Below are positions 1-9,071 of a stretch of DNA of 64,000 nt, in pieces. The stretch comes from Sphingomonas faeni (lineage in GTDB: Bacteria > Pseudomonadota > Alphaproteobacteria > Sphingomonadales > Sphingomonadaceae): contig NZ_JALPNF010000007.1 in assembly GCF_023195535.1 (NCBI RefSeq), forward strand, positions 121,232 to 185,231, in the 5' to 3' direction. A program made the position numbers and the translations under genes. How positions within the stretch are numbered: position 1 is the first letter of the stretch; every line of letters starts with the position of its first letter. Under the pieces are notes generated by a model. It made no database searches and was not told where the DNA came from. It saw only the letters and a program-made list of their open reading frames with translations.

Positions 1-2
1 GG

Positions 3-467
3 CGCTTCGTCACGGTCGACGATCCCGACCGTCGCGCCGCGGTCCGCGCAACCTTCGCCGCCTGCAACACGCAGGCACTCGCGGCGCAGTCGCCGACGCG
101 CGCCGACCGGTACGCGCGGTTGAAGCTCGCGGGCCTCGACGACGCACCCTGCCATCTCGCGGTCTTCGTCGACCCAGACCCGCAACAGGGCCACGGCCTG
201 GGACGACAGACGATGCCCGAAACCGCAGCCTATTCGGCGGTCATGGCGCTCCACACCTTATGGCTGGCGGCGCGCTGCTTAGGCCTGGGGCTCGGCTGGG
301 TATCGATCCTCGATGCCGCCCGCGTCCGCGATGCGCTCGACCTTCCCGAAAACTGGCACCTGATCGGCTATGTCTGCATCGGCTATCCGGCGGTCGACAG
401 CGACACGCCCGAACTGGAACGCGAAGGCTGGGAGCGTCGGCAACCGATCGAGGTCACCCGGCGCTAG
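3..467 (+). CDS. bluB: 5,6-dimethylbenzimidazole synthase BluB, C-terminal part
   Basis: The 5' end lies outside the window; the reading frame is open from base 3. The visible 154 residues fit the flavin-destructase family that turns FMN into 5,6-dimethylbenzimidazole, the lower ligand of vitamin B12. Seen in the sequence: the family signatures RYARLK, GLGRQTMPET and WLAARCLGLGLGWVSILD, followed by the usual short tail with the GYP motif. The nitroreductase-like fold is inferred from family membership. Cobaltochelatase genes cobST at about 25-28 kb agree with aerobic B12 synthesis in this organism. A generic nitroreductase is the alternative, but the LGLGWVSI block is typical of BluB. Confidence 0.85.
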   Translation, partial: RFVTVDDPDRRAAVRATFAACNTQALAAQSPTRADRYARLKLAGLDDAPCHLAVFVDPDPQQGHGLGRQTMPETAAYSAVMALHTLWLAARCLGLGLGWVSILDAARVRDALDLPENWHLIGYVCIGYPAVDSDTPELEREGWERRQPIEVTRR

Positions 468-483
468 GCGAAATCATGCAGCG

Positions 484-1098
484 TTACGCCTTGAGCCGTT
501 CGATCTGCCGGTCGTGAACGCGGGACAATACGAGCAGCGCGAGCGATGCACCGACAAGGCACATCAGCATATCCCACTGCGTATCCCATGCGTCGCCTTG
601 CGTTCCCAGGAAAGCATCCGCGCCCTGGCCCAGCGACACTGCGGCACCAAACTCGATCAATTCGTACAGCGCGCTGACGCTGAGACAATAGGCCAGCACG
701 GTAACGGCCAATAGTCGCGGCGCGGTGATCGCCCCGGTCCGCACCAGAACTTCCCGCAACACGATCGCGGGCACGAAGCCCTGCATCAAATGGCCGAACC
801 GATCATACGGATTGCGCGTGAGATGCAGCATGTCCTGGACCGCGAAACCGATCGGTACGCGGGCATAGGTGTATGCGCCGCCGATCATCAGGACGAGGCC
901 GTGGAGCGCAATCAGGACGAGTGCGAGGGTCGTAAACGAGAAGCTTCGTCGCAGCGTGATCAGTATCGGAAAGGCGATCAGGACGGGCGCGATCTCCATC
1001 CACCACGTCGCGCGATCGAACGGCGCCCAGCCCGACGCGACCAGCCCGATGCTCCAAACCGCGCCGAGACCCCAGAGGCGGCGGTCGGTCGATGGCAT
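484..1098 (-). CDS. YjdF/DUF2238-family membrane protein
   Basis: A 204-residue protein with about six hydrophobic segments, among them one near residues 11-25, two between 35 and 75, and two between 120 and 195. The run DMLHLTRNPYDRFGHLMQGFVPA followed by a YELIEFGAA segment and a DTQWDM motif is typical of the DUF2238 (YjdF) family of inner-membrane proteins of unknown function. It is the last gene of a leftward operon: its ATG overlaps the stop codon of the Trm112 gene by one base. It ends 16 bases from the end of bluB, which converges on it. Confidence 0.8.
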   Translation of the reverse strand: MPSTDRRLWGLGAVWSIGLVASGWAPFDRATWWMEIAPVLIAFPILITLRRSFSFTTLALVLIALHGLVLMIGGAYTYARVPIGFAVQDMLHLTRNPYDRFGHLMQGFVPAIVLREVLVRTGAITAPRLLAVTVLAYCLSVSALYELIEFGAAVSLGQGADAFLGTQGDAWDTQWDMLMCLVGASLALLVLSRVHDRQIERLKA

Positions 1099-1286
1099 CA
1101 GTCTGATACGCGCCCATCGAGCTGCCGTGCTTCCTCCACCAGCATAACCGGGACGCCGTCCTTGATCGGATAGGCCAGGCCCGCCGCGTCCGAGACGAGT
1201 TCCTGCGCTGCCTCGTCATAGCGCAGCGGCGTACGAGTCGCGGGGCAAACCAAGCGTTCGAGTAGCCACGGATCGAGCGTGCTCAC
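1098..1286 (-). CDS. Trm112 family protein
   Basis: A 62-residue protein of the Trm112/UPF0434 (YcaR-like) type. The [11 protein letters not shown] motif followed by [18 protein letters not shown] is the normal family core; here only one Cys of the usual zinc-ribbon pair is visible ([10 protein letters not shown]), so the zinc site is probably lost, as in many bacterial members. The start is a GTG that overlaps the stop of the upstream LON-domain gene (GTGA overlap), implying translational coupling. In other organisms Trm112 activates methyltransferases; the partner here is unknown. Confidence 0.85.
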   Translation of the reverse strand: MSTLDPWLLERLVCPATRTPLRYDEAAQELVSDAAGLAYPIKDGVPVMLVEEARQLDGRVSD

Positions 1287-1924
1287 TGCAACGTCACCGA
1301 TTCGTCGCCGTCATGCCGGCCGAAGAACTGCATCAGCTGGATGATCAGTTCGGCGCGCTGTTCGATATCCGGTGCCTCGAGCAACGCCTGCTTCGCGGCC
1401 GCATCGAACGGCGCGATCTGCGCGATGCCGTTGACGAGGCTCTCGTCGTCGAGCCGCCCGACCGCATCCCAATCGACCGCATAGCCCTGCATGTCCGCGA
1501 ACCGACGCGATTCCAGTTCCAGCGACGAGCGTCGCCCCAGCGACAGCGAATCGTCCTCGATCAACGGCAGCAACTCCGCCTCGACCTGACGGAACGCGGT
1601 CGTCACGTCCAACTCGCGGACGATCCGGAACAGCGCGACGCCCTCGAGCACGACGTTGTAGCGCCCGTCGTCGAGCGCCTCGACCTCGGCGATCTTGCCG
1701 ACGCAACCGATGTCGTACAGCGCGTCCGCGTCATCATGCGGTCCGCCCCGCGGCTGGATCATCCCGATCCGCCGGTCGCGCGCCATCGCATCGCTGATCA
1801 TCGCCCGATAGCGCGGCTCGAACATGTGCAGCGGCAGGTGCATGCCCGGGAACAACAGCGCCCCCGGCAGCGGGAAGATCGACAGACGCGTAGTAGCGCG
1901 CGGGGGGGCGGACTCGATGGTCAT
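1283..1924 (-). CDS. LON N-terminal-domain (substrate-binding) protein
   Basis: A 213-residue stand-alone version of the N-terminal domain of Lon protease, without ATPase or protease domains. Signatures seen: [27 protein letters not shown] near the N-terminus, RRIGMIQP, then the [29 protein letters not shown] block. The start was placed at the ATG at 1924 because it gives an ATGA overlap with the stop of the upstream thioredoxin gene; an in-frame ATG 45 bases upstream would put 15 unrelated residues in front. The family is widespread in alphaproteobacteria beside a CnoX-like thioredoxin; a role in protein quality control is an inference. Confidence 0.85.
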   Translation of the reverse strand: MTIESAPPRATTRLSIFPLPGALLFPGMHLPLHMFEPRYRAMISDAMARDRRIGMIQPRGGPHDDADALYDIGCVGKIAEVEALDDGRYNVVLEGVALFRIVRELDVTTAFRQVEAELLPLIEDDSLSLGRRSSLELESRRFADMQGYAVDWDAVGRLDDESLVNGIAQIAPFDAAAKQALLEAPDIEQRAELIIQLMQFFGRHDGDESVTLQ

Positions 1925-2838
1925 CCGAACAGGATCGCAGACAGACGCCGCCGCTGTCCAGAGACCCATGGGTCTTCGAGCCCGACGACCTCGAACAATT
2001 TCAGCAACTGCGCGCGTGCCGCGCCCTCGTTCCAGTCGCGCTCGGTGGCGATGATGCCGAGGAACGTGTCCGCGGCGGCATCGCGGTCGTTCGCCGCCAT
2101 CTGGCCGTTGGCGAGCGCGAACCGGGCGTCGAGGTCATCGGGATTGGCCTCGACTGCGGCGATCAGCGGCGACAGGTCGGCGACCGGGGGCGCCGACTGC
2201 GCGAGCGCGAGCGCGGCCTGCGCGCGGGTGATCGCCGGATCCTTGGCGATCGCCGGATCGAGGTTCGCCAGCCAGTCGCTCGCCTCGTCGAACTGCCCGG
2301 TCGCGACCAGCGCGCGGACGAACCCGGCATGGACCGCGGGATGCTCGGGTGCGATCTCGGCGATCTCGCGGAAAATGCCGAGCGCGCGCTCGCCGTCGCC
2401 CTCGGCCAGCGCCGCTTCGCCCACCGCGATCAACGGCTCGATATCGGGCGCCGCGTCCGTCGCGTCCGCCTCGATCGGCAGCTGCTTGAGCAACTGGTCG
2501 AGGATCACGCGCAGCTGCGATTCGGTCCGCGCGCTGGTCATGTCGGCGACCAGCTGGCCCTGGAACATCGCATAGACGGTCGGGATCGACTTGATCTGGA
2601 ATTGCGCGGCGATGAACTGGTTCTTGTCGGTATCGACCTTGGCCAGCACGACGCCCTTGTCGGCATAATCGGCGGCGACCTTTTCCAGCGTCGGCGTCAA
2701 CGCCTTGCACGGCCCGCACCATTCCGCCCAGAAATCGATGATCACGAGCTTCGTCATCGACGGTTCGACGACATCGCGACGGAACGCCTCGACGGCATCC
2801 TTCTCCGCGGGGGACATTCCAAGCGTGGCCAAGTTCAA
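1921..2838 (-). CDS. CnoX-like thioredoxin with TPR tail
   Basis: A 305-residue protein with an N-terminal thioredoxin domain (about residues 15-120) holding the active-site motif WCGPCK and the cis-proline region IKSIPTVYAMF, followed by a C-terminal tetratricopeptide-like part (about 130-300). This is the layout of YbbN/CnoX, a redox-active holdase that hands clients to chaperonins. Here both active-site cysteines are kept (CGPC), so thiol-disulfide activity is plausible. It heads the operon with LON-domain, Trm112 and YjdF genes, all overlapping by 1-4 bases. A second possible start is the Met eight codons downstream. Confidence 0.85.
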   Translation of the reverse strand: MNLATLGMSPAEKDAVEAFRRDVVEPSMTKLVIIDFWAEWCGPCKALTPTLEKVAADYADKGVVLAKVDTDKNQFIAAQFQIKSIPTVYAMFQGQLVADMTSARTESQLRVILDQLLKQLPIEADATDAAPDIEPLIAVGEAALAEGDGERALGIFREIAEIAPEHPAVHAGFVRALVATGQFDEASDWLANLDPAIAKDPAITRAQAALALAQSAPPVADLSPLIAAVEANPDDLDARFALANGQMAANDRDAAADTFLGIIATERDWNEGAARAQLLKLFEVVGLEDPWVSGQRRRLSAILFG

Positions 2839-2983
2839 CTCCCGTGTAATTCTTGCGCGCTATCTGGGGGGCGCTTGCGGCGAATGCCACCTCTGCAGCG
2901 TACCTCTAGAGCATCGCGCTCGCAATTCCACGTGGCGGCGGCGGCGTTGAAGCGACCGGTGGTCATTGGTCCGTCATCCCAAA

Positions 2984-3098
2984 CCCGTCATCCCAAGCCC
3001 GTCACCCCCAAGCCCGTCGCCCCCAAGCCCGTCGCCCCCAAGCCCGTCGCCCCCAAGCCCGTCGCCCCCAAGCCCGTCGCCCCCAAGCCCGTCGCCCC
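2984..3098. repeat. 15-bp tandem repeat array
   Basis: Five exact head-to-tail copies of CCCGTCGCCCCCAAG (3013-3087), preceded by two diverged units (from 2984 and 2998) and followed by a partial unit that runs directly into the palindromic element at 3095. Because the period is a multiple of three, all frames stay open through it and give spurious low-complexity reading frames. It lies in the 380-base gap between the thioredoxin gene and dnaE2. Confidence 0.95.
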
Positions 3099-3168
3099 AG
3101 CGAAAGCTGGGGTATCCCCGTGAGGCGCTGGTCGCGTTCCACGTGAGTTACCCCAGCTTTCGCTGGGG
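3095..3168. repeat. Palindromic element pair (AGCGAAAGCT family)
   Basis: Two copies of an 18-base perfect palindrome-like hairpin in opposite orientation: CCCCAGCGAAAGCTGGGG at 3095-3112 and CCCCAGCTTTCGCTGGGG at 3151-3168. The same core recurs at 20320-20404 and, diverged, at 24631-24714. The layout (two inverted hairpins about 40 bases apart) is like REP/BIME elements. It lies just past the 3' end of dnaE2. Confidence 0.85.
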
Positions 3169-3218
3169 TAACGGGCCTGGGCTTCGAGACGGGATCGGGA
3201 TCCGAGACGGGATTGGAA

Positions 3219-6200
3219 TTAATGAAAGTCGCGCGACTTGGGCAGCACGCGCACATCCCGAGGATGCGTCGCCCGCGGATGATGCGCCCGGGCATCCGGG
3301 CTCCGCGTCAGCACCGGGCGGATCACCTCGTCGACCCGCGCGAGCGGCGGCTCCAGCGCATGATCCTCCGACAACAGCCGCAGCATCTCGGTGCGGTCCT
3401 GCACCCGCGACGTCATCAGGTGCGTCACGCCTTCCTCGCTGCGCTGGATCACGCCCTCCAGCACCATCAGTCGCGACGCCATCACCGCGCGGCGGTTCGC
3501 CTCGAAATCGCGTGCCCACATCAGCCCGTTGGTGACCCCGGTCTCGTCCTCGATCGTCACGAAGATCGCATTGCCCTTGCCCGGCCGCTGGCGGACCAGC
3601 ACGACCCCCGCCACCTTCGCGCGCCGCCCGTCCTTGGTCGCATTGGCCTGCGCGCTCGACAGGATTCCCTCGGCGGCGAAGCGTTCGCGCAGGAACGCCA
3701 TCGGATGCCCCTTCAACGACAGTCGCGTCGTCTGGTAATCCGCCGCCACCTGCTCGGACAGCGGCATCGCCGGCAGATGCGCGTCGGGCTCCTGGCCGAG
3801 CTCGGGAACCTCGGCAGCCGCGAACAGTGCGAGTTGCTTGGGCGGCGTCCGACGCACATCCCACAACGCTTCGCGGCGCTCCTTCGCGACCGATCGAAAC
3901 GCGTCCGCATCGGCGAGCAGGTTCATCGCCCGCTGCGGCAGGGTCGCCCGCCGCGCCAGGTCCTCGATCCCGGCAAACGGCCCGCCCGCCCGCGCCGCGA
4001 CGATCGCCTCCGCCCAGTCCTTGCGAAACCCGTCCACCTGCCGAAACCCGAGCCGCAGATCCGCGCCCAAGGCCTCGAGCGAGCTATCCCACGTGCTCGC
4101 ATTCACATCGACCGGCAGCACGGTCACGCCGTGCTCGACAGCATCGCGCACCAGTTGCGCCGGCGCGTAAAATCCCATCGGCTGCGAATTGAGCAATGCG
4201 CAGCAGAACACCGCCGGATGAAAGCATTTGATCCACGACGACACATACACCAGCCGCGCGAACGACAGCGCATGGCTCTCCGGGAAACCATACGACCCAA
4301 ACCCCTCGATCTGCTTGAAACAGCGCTCGGCAAAGTCCGCCTGATAGCCGCGCGCGACCATGCCGCCGACCAGCTTGGCCTGGAAATTGTCCATGCCGCC
4401 GACCTTGCGGAACGTCGCCATCGATTTCCGCAACTGGTTCGCCTCGTTCGGCGTGAACCCCGCCGCGACGATCGCCAGCTTCATCGCCTGCTCCTGGAAC
4501 AGCGGCACGCCGTAGGTGAAGCGGAGCAGTTGCTGCAATTCGTCGGGCGGCCCGAATTTCGGATCGGGCGAGGGAAACTCGACCACCTCCTTGCCGCTCC
4601 GCCGTCGCAGATATGGATGCACCATGTCGCCCTCGATCGGGCCTGGTCGGACGATCGCGACCTGCACGACCAGATCGTACAGCACGCGCGGGCGCAACCG
4701 CGGCAGCATGTTGATCTGCGCGCGGCTCTCGACCTGGAACACGCCGATGCTGTCGCCCTTGCAGAGCATGTCGTAGACCCGATCGTCCTCGGCGACCGCG
4801 ATCGTATCGAGCTTGTGATCGCCGTGGCCGTGTGCGCGCATCAGGTCGAACGCCTTGCGGATGCACGTCAGCATTCCGAGCGCGAGGATATCGACCTTCA
4901 TCAGCCCGAGCGCGTCGATATCGTCCTTGTCCCATTCGATGAAGGTGCGCTCCTCCATCGCGCCGTTATGGATCGGCACCATCTCGTCGAGCCTCCCCTG
5001 GGTGAGCACGAACCCACCGACATGCTGCGACAGATGGCGCGGAAATTCGAGCAGCCGGTCGACCATCTCGCGCAGACGCGCGATATCCGGATTGTCGACG
5101 TCGAAGCCCGTCTCGGCGAAACGCTGTTCCTGGAACCGGTTCGAGAAACTGCCCCACACCGTGCTCGTCAGCCGCTGCGTCACGTCCTCGGTCAGGCCCA
5201 GCGCCTTGCCGACCTCTCGCACCGTGCTCTTGGGGCGATAATGGATGACGGTCGCGGCGATCGCGGCGCGGTTGCGGCCATAGCGGCGATAGATATACTG
5301 CATCACCTCCTCGCGCCGCTCATGCTCGAAATCGACATCGATATCCGGCGGCTCGTCGCGCTCGCTCGATACGAACCGCGAGAACAACAGGTCGTATTTC
5401 ATCGGATCGACCGAGGTGACGCCGAGCAGGTAACAAACGACGGAATTGGCCGCGGAACCACGACCTTGGCACAGGATCGGCGGATCCTGCGCGCGCGCGA
5501 ACCGGACGATGTCGTGCACGGTGAGGAAGTAATAGGCGTAGTTCCGTTCGCGGATCAGCGGAAATTCCTCGTCGAGCAGCGTGTGCATTTTTGCAGGGAT
5601 GCCGTCCGGATATTTCGCCCGTGCCGCCTCAAGGACGAGGTGTTCGAGCCAGTCCTGCGCAGTCCAACCTTCCGGTACCGGCTCGTGCGGATATTCGTAT
5701 TTCAGGTCGTCGAGCGTGAAGGTTATTCGCGATAACAACCGCGCGCTCTGCGCCACCGCATCGGGGCGATCGCGGAACAGCCGGGCAATCTCGACCTCGG
5801 GCTTCAAGTGCCGCTCGCCATTCGCCGCGAGCAGCCGCCCGGCCTTGTGGATCGTCGTGCGCTCGCGGATGCAGGTGACGACGTCGTGCAGGTCGCGATC
5901 ATCGGGATAGGCATACAGCGCGTTGGTGGTCGCAAGCACGGGCACGCCCGCCGCATCGGCAATCCGACCAAGCCGCGCGAGCCGCCGCCGATCGCGACCA
6001 CCACGCGGCATCGTTACGCCGAGCCAGACCGCATCCGCGCCCAGTCGCTTCACCGTCTTGAGGATCGTCGGCAAGTCGCGCTCGCGCCGTTGCGGAAGCG
6101 CGTAGCCTTCCGGCAGCGGTGACACTGGCGTGGCACCGCGCGCGCTGCTTTCGGGCATCACCACCAGCATCATGTCGGCATGATGCGCGATCAGGTCGCC

Positions 6201-6566
6201 CAAGCCGAGGATGCAGCCACCTTTCTCGGCACGGCAGTTACCGACCGTCAGCAACCGGGTCAGCCGCCCCCAGCCGCGTCGGGTCGAAGGGTAAGCGACG
6301 ATATCCGGCGTCCCGTCCTCGAACACCAGCCGTGCACCAACAACCAGGCGGAAATCGATCGGCGGCATCGCCATGCCGAGCAGCCCGTCGCGTGCCTTCT
6401 TCAGCGCCTGGTGCGCGCGGACCACGCCCGCGACGGTGTTGCGATCGGCGATCCCGATCCCGCTCAGTCCCAGTTGCACCGCGCGCCCGACCATTGCGCC
6501 GGCATCGCTCGCGCCGTCCAGGAACGAGAAATTGGTCGCCGCCACGAGTTCGGCGAACCCGGTCAT
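3219..6566 (-). CDS. dnaE2: Error-prone DNA polymerase DnaE2 (ImuC)
   Basis: A 1115-residue C-family DNA polymerase. The N-terminal PHP domain begins at FAELVAATNFSFLDGASD; the palm catalytic region contains PDIDVDFEHERREEV; the fingers and helix-hairpin-helix region (GFGSYGFPESHALSFARLVY) and a C-terminal OB-fold segment (RAKVAGVVLVRQRPGKGNAIFVTIEDETG) follow. This is the translesion polymerase of the ImuA-ImuB-DnaE2 mutasome, which makes most damage-induced mutations in many alphaproteobacteria that lack Pol V. It starts 13 bases after the imuB stop, so it is the third gene of the SOS operon headed by imuA. Length is normal for the family. Confidence 0.97.
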   Translation of the reverse strand: MTGFAELVAATNFSFLDGASDAGAMVGRAVQLGLSGIGIADRNTVAGVVRAHQALKKARDGLLGMAMPPIDFRLVVGARLVFEDGTPDIVAYPSTRRGWGRLTRLLTVGNCRAEKGGCILGLGDLIAHHADMMLVVMPESSARGATPVSPLPEGYALPQRRERDLPTILKTVKRLGADAVWLGVTMPRGGRDRRRLARLGRIADAAGVPVLATTNALYAYPDDRDLHDVVTCIRERTTIHKAGRLLAANGERHLKPEVEIARLFRDRPDAVAQSARLLSRITFTLDDLKYEYPHEPVPEGWTAQDWLEHLVLEAARAKYPDGIPAKMHTLLDEEFPLIRERNYAYYFLTVHDIVRFARAQDPPILCQGRGSAANSVVCYLLGVTSVDPMKYDLLFSRFVSSERDEPPDIDVDFEHERREEVMQYIYRRYGRNRAAIAATVIHYRPKSTVREVGKALGLTEDVTQRLTSTVWGSFSNRFQEQRFAETGFDVDNPDIARLREMVDRLLEFPRHLSQHVGGFVLTQGRLDEMVPIHNGAMEERTFIEWDKDDIDALGLMKVDILALGMLTCIRKAFDLMRAHGHGDHKLDTIAVAEDDRVYDMLCKGDSIGVFQVESRAQINMLPRLRPRVLYDLVVQVAIVRPGPIEGDMVHPYLRRRSGKEVVEFPSPDPKFGPPDELQQLLRFTYGVPLFQEQAMKLAIVAAGFTPNEANQLRKSMATFRKVGGMDNFQAKLVGGMVARGYQADFAERCFKQIEGFGSYGFPESHALSFARLVYVSSWIKCFHPAVFCCALLNSQPMGFYAPAQLVRDAVEHGVTVLPVDVNASTWDSSLEALGADLRLGFRQVDGFRKDWAEAIVAARAGGPFAGIEDLARRATLPQRAMNLLADADAFRSVAKERREALWDVRRTPPKQLALFAAAEVPELGQEPDAHLPAMPLSEQVAADYQTTRLSLKGHPMAFLRERFAAEGILSSAQANATKDGRRAKVAGVVLVRQRPGKGNAIFVTIEDETGVTNGLMWARDFEANRRAVMASRLMVLEGVIQRSEEGVTHLMTSRVQDRTEMLRLLSEDHALEPPLARVDEVIRPVLTRSPDARAHHPRATHPRDVRVLPKSRDFH

Positions 6567-6579
6567 GACGCTGGCGTGG

Positions 6580-8112
6580 TCATGCGAAGACGCCGTGGAG
6601 GTACCAGCGCGGTGCCTCCATCTCGGAATACAGGCCGTGGCGGAAGATCCAGAAGCGGCGGCCGCGGCGGTCTTCGATGCGGTAGTAATCGCGCGTCGGG
6701 ATGTCCTGGCGCCGCCACCACTCGCCAGCGATCCGCTCCGGGCCCTCGCTATGCGCCACGTCGTGCACCGTGCGACGCCAGCGGAAGCGGTGCGGCGGGC
6801 CGTCGGGGACCTCGGCCATCATCGACTCGATCGGTTGTGGCGGATCGAACAGATAGATCGGCCGGAGCGGAGGCTCCCCCGTCTCGGGCGCGCTCCACGG
6901 CGTCGGGGCAGGGGCCTCGGCGGCGGGCAGCATCAGCTCGGCCTGTTCGGGAATATGACTGTCGCGCGCCGAAAACCGGCGCACGCGCGCCCGGCCCAGC
7001 CGCGTGCCGAGCTGGTCGACAAGCTGTGCGACCTCCCCCTTCTGCGCCTCGCCGCCCTCCAGCTTCAACTGCGACGCGTCGAGCTTTTCAGCTAATGCGA
7101 CATCGAGCCTCACCAGATCATAGCCGAATCCCGGGTCGAGCGGGTCGGCTAGGCTGTCGATCCGTTCGCGGAACAATCGCATTAATAACGCCACGTCGCG
7201 CGTCGGCTGGCCCGTCTCGATCCGCAGACGCTGGACCAGCCCGTCCGCACGAAACAGCCGCGCCTCCCACCGCCGCCCGCCTTCGTGACGATCGGCAAGC
7301 TGAGCGACAGCCTCGGTGGCGAGTTCGGCCAGTACCTCCAGCGCGTATTCGGTCCGCGCGATCGGCTCGGCGAAGCGACGCTCGACACCGATCCTGGCCA
7401 CCGTGCGGCGCGCGATGATCGGCCCCTTTACCGACCCGTCGAGCCGGCGGATCATCATCGCCGCTTCCTCGCCGAACCGCGCCGCGATCGTCGCCAAAGG
7501 CCGCGCCATCACATCGCCGACCGTCTTCAGCCCGGCACGCGACAAGGCGGTCGTCGCATCCTCGTCGAGGCCCAGTGCGGCAACCGGCAACCGCTTCACC
7601 GCACGCTTTTCATCGGGTGCAGGCGCGCCGGCATAGCGTGCGAGCGCGCGTGCGGTATCGGGCGTGTCGCCGAACGCGTGGCGCACCAGCAGCCCGCGTC
7701 GCGCCAGCCGCTCCTCCAGATCGGCGGCCAGTCGCCGCTCGCCCTCGAACTCGTGCACGCACCCGGCGATGTCGAGGATCAAGCCATCGGGCTCGTCGAG
7801 CGCGACCGACGGCGTGTACCGCTGGCATCCGTCCGCCAGCCGCTCGAGCCATTCATGGTCGGCATGCGCGTCATGCTCGTACACCTCCAGTTCCGGCACC
7901 CGCGCCCGCGCATCGGCGAGCGTCAGCCCCGGCTGGAGCCCCGCCCGCACCGCCTCGCGGTCGAGCGCCTTCAGCCGCACCCCGCCCGACATGGTCTCGA
8001 CGAACGCGACCGGTGTTTCAGCCCGTCCGACGAACAGATGCGGCCGCATCGTCCGCAGCCGCTCGATCGGCAGCCACGGGAATACCAGCGCCAGGTAGCG
8101 CCGCGGGATCAC
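6580..8112 (-). CDS. imuB: Y-family polymerase-like protein ImuB
   Basis: A protein of about 510 residues from the GTG at 8112. The start RRYLALVFPWLPIERLR is the typical ImuB N-terminus. The Y-family palm and little-finger segments follow, with VRAGLQPGLTLADARA, and the C-terminal part ends ARDYYRIEDRRGRRFWIFRHG-like (here TRDYYRIEDRRGRRFW). ImuB proteins lack the catalytic acidic residues of true Y-family polymerases and act as a clamp-binding scaffold between ImuA and DnaE2. No better start is visible upstream: a longer frame exists to 8313 but translates the end of imuA in another frame. With the GTG start, imuB overlaps imuA by 95 bases. Confidence 0.93.
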   Translation of the reverse strand: MIPRRYLALVFPWLPIERLRTMRPHLFVGRAETPVAFVETMSGGVRLKALDREAVRAGLQPGLTLADARARVPELEVYEHDAHADHEWLERLADGCQRYTPSVALDEPDGLILDIAGCVHEFEGERRLAADLEERLARRGLLVRHAFGDTPDTARALARYAGAPAPDEKRAVKRLPVAALGLDEDATTALSRAGLKTVGDVMARPLATIAARFGEEAAMMIRRLDGSVKGPIIARRTVARIGVERRFAEPIARTEYALEVLAELATEAVAQLADRHEGGRRWEARLFRADGLVQRLRIETGQPTRDVALLMRLFRERIDSLADPLDPGFGYDLVRLDVALAEKLDASQLKLEGGEAQKGEVAQLVDQLGTRLGRARVRRFSARDSHIPEQAELMLPAAEAPAPTPWSAPETGEPPLRPIYLFDPPQPIESMMAEVPDGPPHRFRWRRTVHDVAHSEGPERIAGEWWRRQDIPTRDYYRIEDRRGRRFWIFRHGLYSEMEAPRWYLHGVFA

Positions 8113-8800
8113 CAGAGGCGAAGGCGGTTTGGTCGAAGATGTACGCGTCACGGTCCCACTCCACACGCCAGCGAAGCCCGGCCTGGCCTCCGCGTCGACG
8201 CAGCAATTCGATGTCGAAGGCAGGTTTGCCAGGTGCATCGGCCTCCAAGGGCCGGGAACGACACGCCGCCACCTGCCAGCGCGACGCCGCCGCACTCGGC
8301 ACGGTCTCTGCACCGATCCGCAGGCTGAGGATGGTCACGCCCGAGGCTTCGGCCGCCAGCATCAGTCGCCGCGTCGCGGTCAGGTCGATCTTTGGCGCGC
8401 GTCCCCAAGACTCGATCAGCAACGTGCCAAGCCCGTGACACCGCGCGGCATCGGCGGCGGCGCGCAACAAGTCCGCCTCGTCCTCGACCACCGCCAGCAC
8501 CAGCGACGTCACGTCGAGCCCCATCTCGACCAGCCCGGTTGCATGCAGCCGCCCGCCCTGCCGCTCGCTCGCCTCGGTCCGCAACCACATCACCGGCGCC
8601 GCACGGGCCGCCAGAACCGACGCCACCGCGAACCCTGCGCCGCTCGCCGCATCGTCGACGGTCGCGAAAACCTCGTGCAACTGCGCCTTGGCCATCCCCT
8701 GCGTCAGCCACGCATCGTCGGCGCGCCCATCACCCTGGGTCGGCATTCCCGTCGTGGCGATCCGCTTCAGGCGGGCAATCAGGGCTGACGACTCGTTCAC
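8018..8800 (-). CDS. imuA: SOS mutagenesis protein ImuA
   Basis: A protein of about 260 residues, first gene of the mutasome operon. RecA-like features: GMAKAQLHEVFA near the N-terminus, APVMWLRTE and a core beta-sheet pattern (LGTLLIESWG), and the C-terminal block RWRVEWDRDAYIFDQT typical of ImuA. ImuA proteins are truncated RecA relatives that act with ImuB and DnaE2 in translesion synthesis. The start is placed at the GTG at 8800 (VNESSALIARL), only four bases from the LexA box. An ATG 54 bases downstream (8746) is an alternative that would leave a more normal leader. The C-terminus runs into imuB. Confidence 0.9.
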   Translation of the reverse strand: MNESSALIARLKRIATTGMPTQGDGRADDAWLTQGMAKAQLHEVFATVDDAASGAGFAVASVLAARAAPVMWLRTEASERQGGRLHATGLVEMGLDVTSLVLAVVEDEADLLRAAADAARCHGLGTLLIESWGRAPKIDLTATRRLMLAAEASGVTILSLRIGAETVPSAAASRWQVAACRSRPLEADAPGKPAFDIELLRRRGGQAGLRWRVEWDRDAYIFDQTAFASGDPAALPGAGIPVAADRAAADDAAASVRRTG

Positions 8801-8804
8801 AGAT

Positions 8805-8819
8805 GTTCTTGTAATGTTC
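8805..8819. promoter_or_regulatory. LexA (SOS) box of imuA-imuB-dnaE2
   Basis: GTTCTTGTAATGTTC is an exact match to the alphaproteobacterial LexA operator GTTC-N7-GTTC. It lies immediately upstream of imuA. It differs by one base from the box in front of umuDC at 51884 in this window. The operon should therefore be induced by DNA damage. Confidence 0.92.
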
Positions 8820-8915
8820 CAATGGGTGAGTCGCCAAGCGGAATCTCGCAGGGTTGACCGCTTTGTGCGGCGCACAACATTCTGGATGATTTTCGCGCGA
8901 AAGTGGAAAAGGTGC

Positions 8916-8944
8916 TTGCCGTTCCCTAAACCCCGGGCTAACAG
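8916..8944 (+). promoter_or_regulatory. Putative promoter of tRNA-Gly
   Basis: A -35-like TTGCCG and a -10-like TAACAG with a 17-base spacer, ending 52 bases before the tRNA. Seen directly, but alphaproteobacterial promoters are loosely conserved and no other evidence is available. Confidence 0.4.
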
Positions 8945-8996
8945 CGCGCCTCACCCAGTCACCGTGTCGCTTCAGACCGGAGACATAGGCGCCAGA

Positions 8997-9071
8997 GCGG
9001 GCGTAGCTCAGGGGTAGAGCACAACCTTGCCAAGGTTGGGGTCGAGGGTTCGAATCCCTTCGCCCGCTCCA
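8997..9071 (+). tRNA. tRNA-Gly (anticodon GCC)
   Basis: A 75-base cloverleaf with encoded CCA. Acceptor stem GCGGGCG pairs with CGCCCGC, D-arm AGCTCAGGGGTAGAGC, anticodon loop TTGCCAA with GCC, and T-arm GGTTCGAATCC are all present. It decodes GGC/GGT glycine codons. Confidence 0.97.

Noticed and set aside
2984..3098. CRISPR-like array
   Set aside because: Units are contiguous with no spacers and too short; no cas genes nearby.
2966..3535. Open frames across the 15-bp tandem array
   Set aside because: The period is a multiple of three so every frame stays open; the products are pentapeptide repeats with no start signals.
3213..5735. Open frame of 840 codons on the plus strand
   Set aside because: It is antisense to dnaE2, Arg/His/Asp-rich, and has no family signature; a composition artefact in GC-rich DNA.
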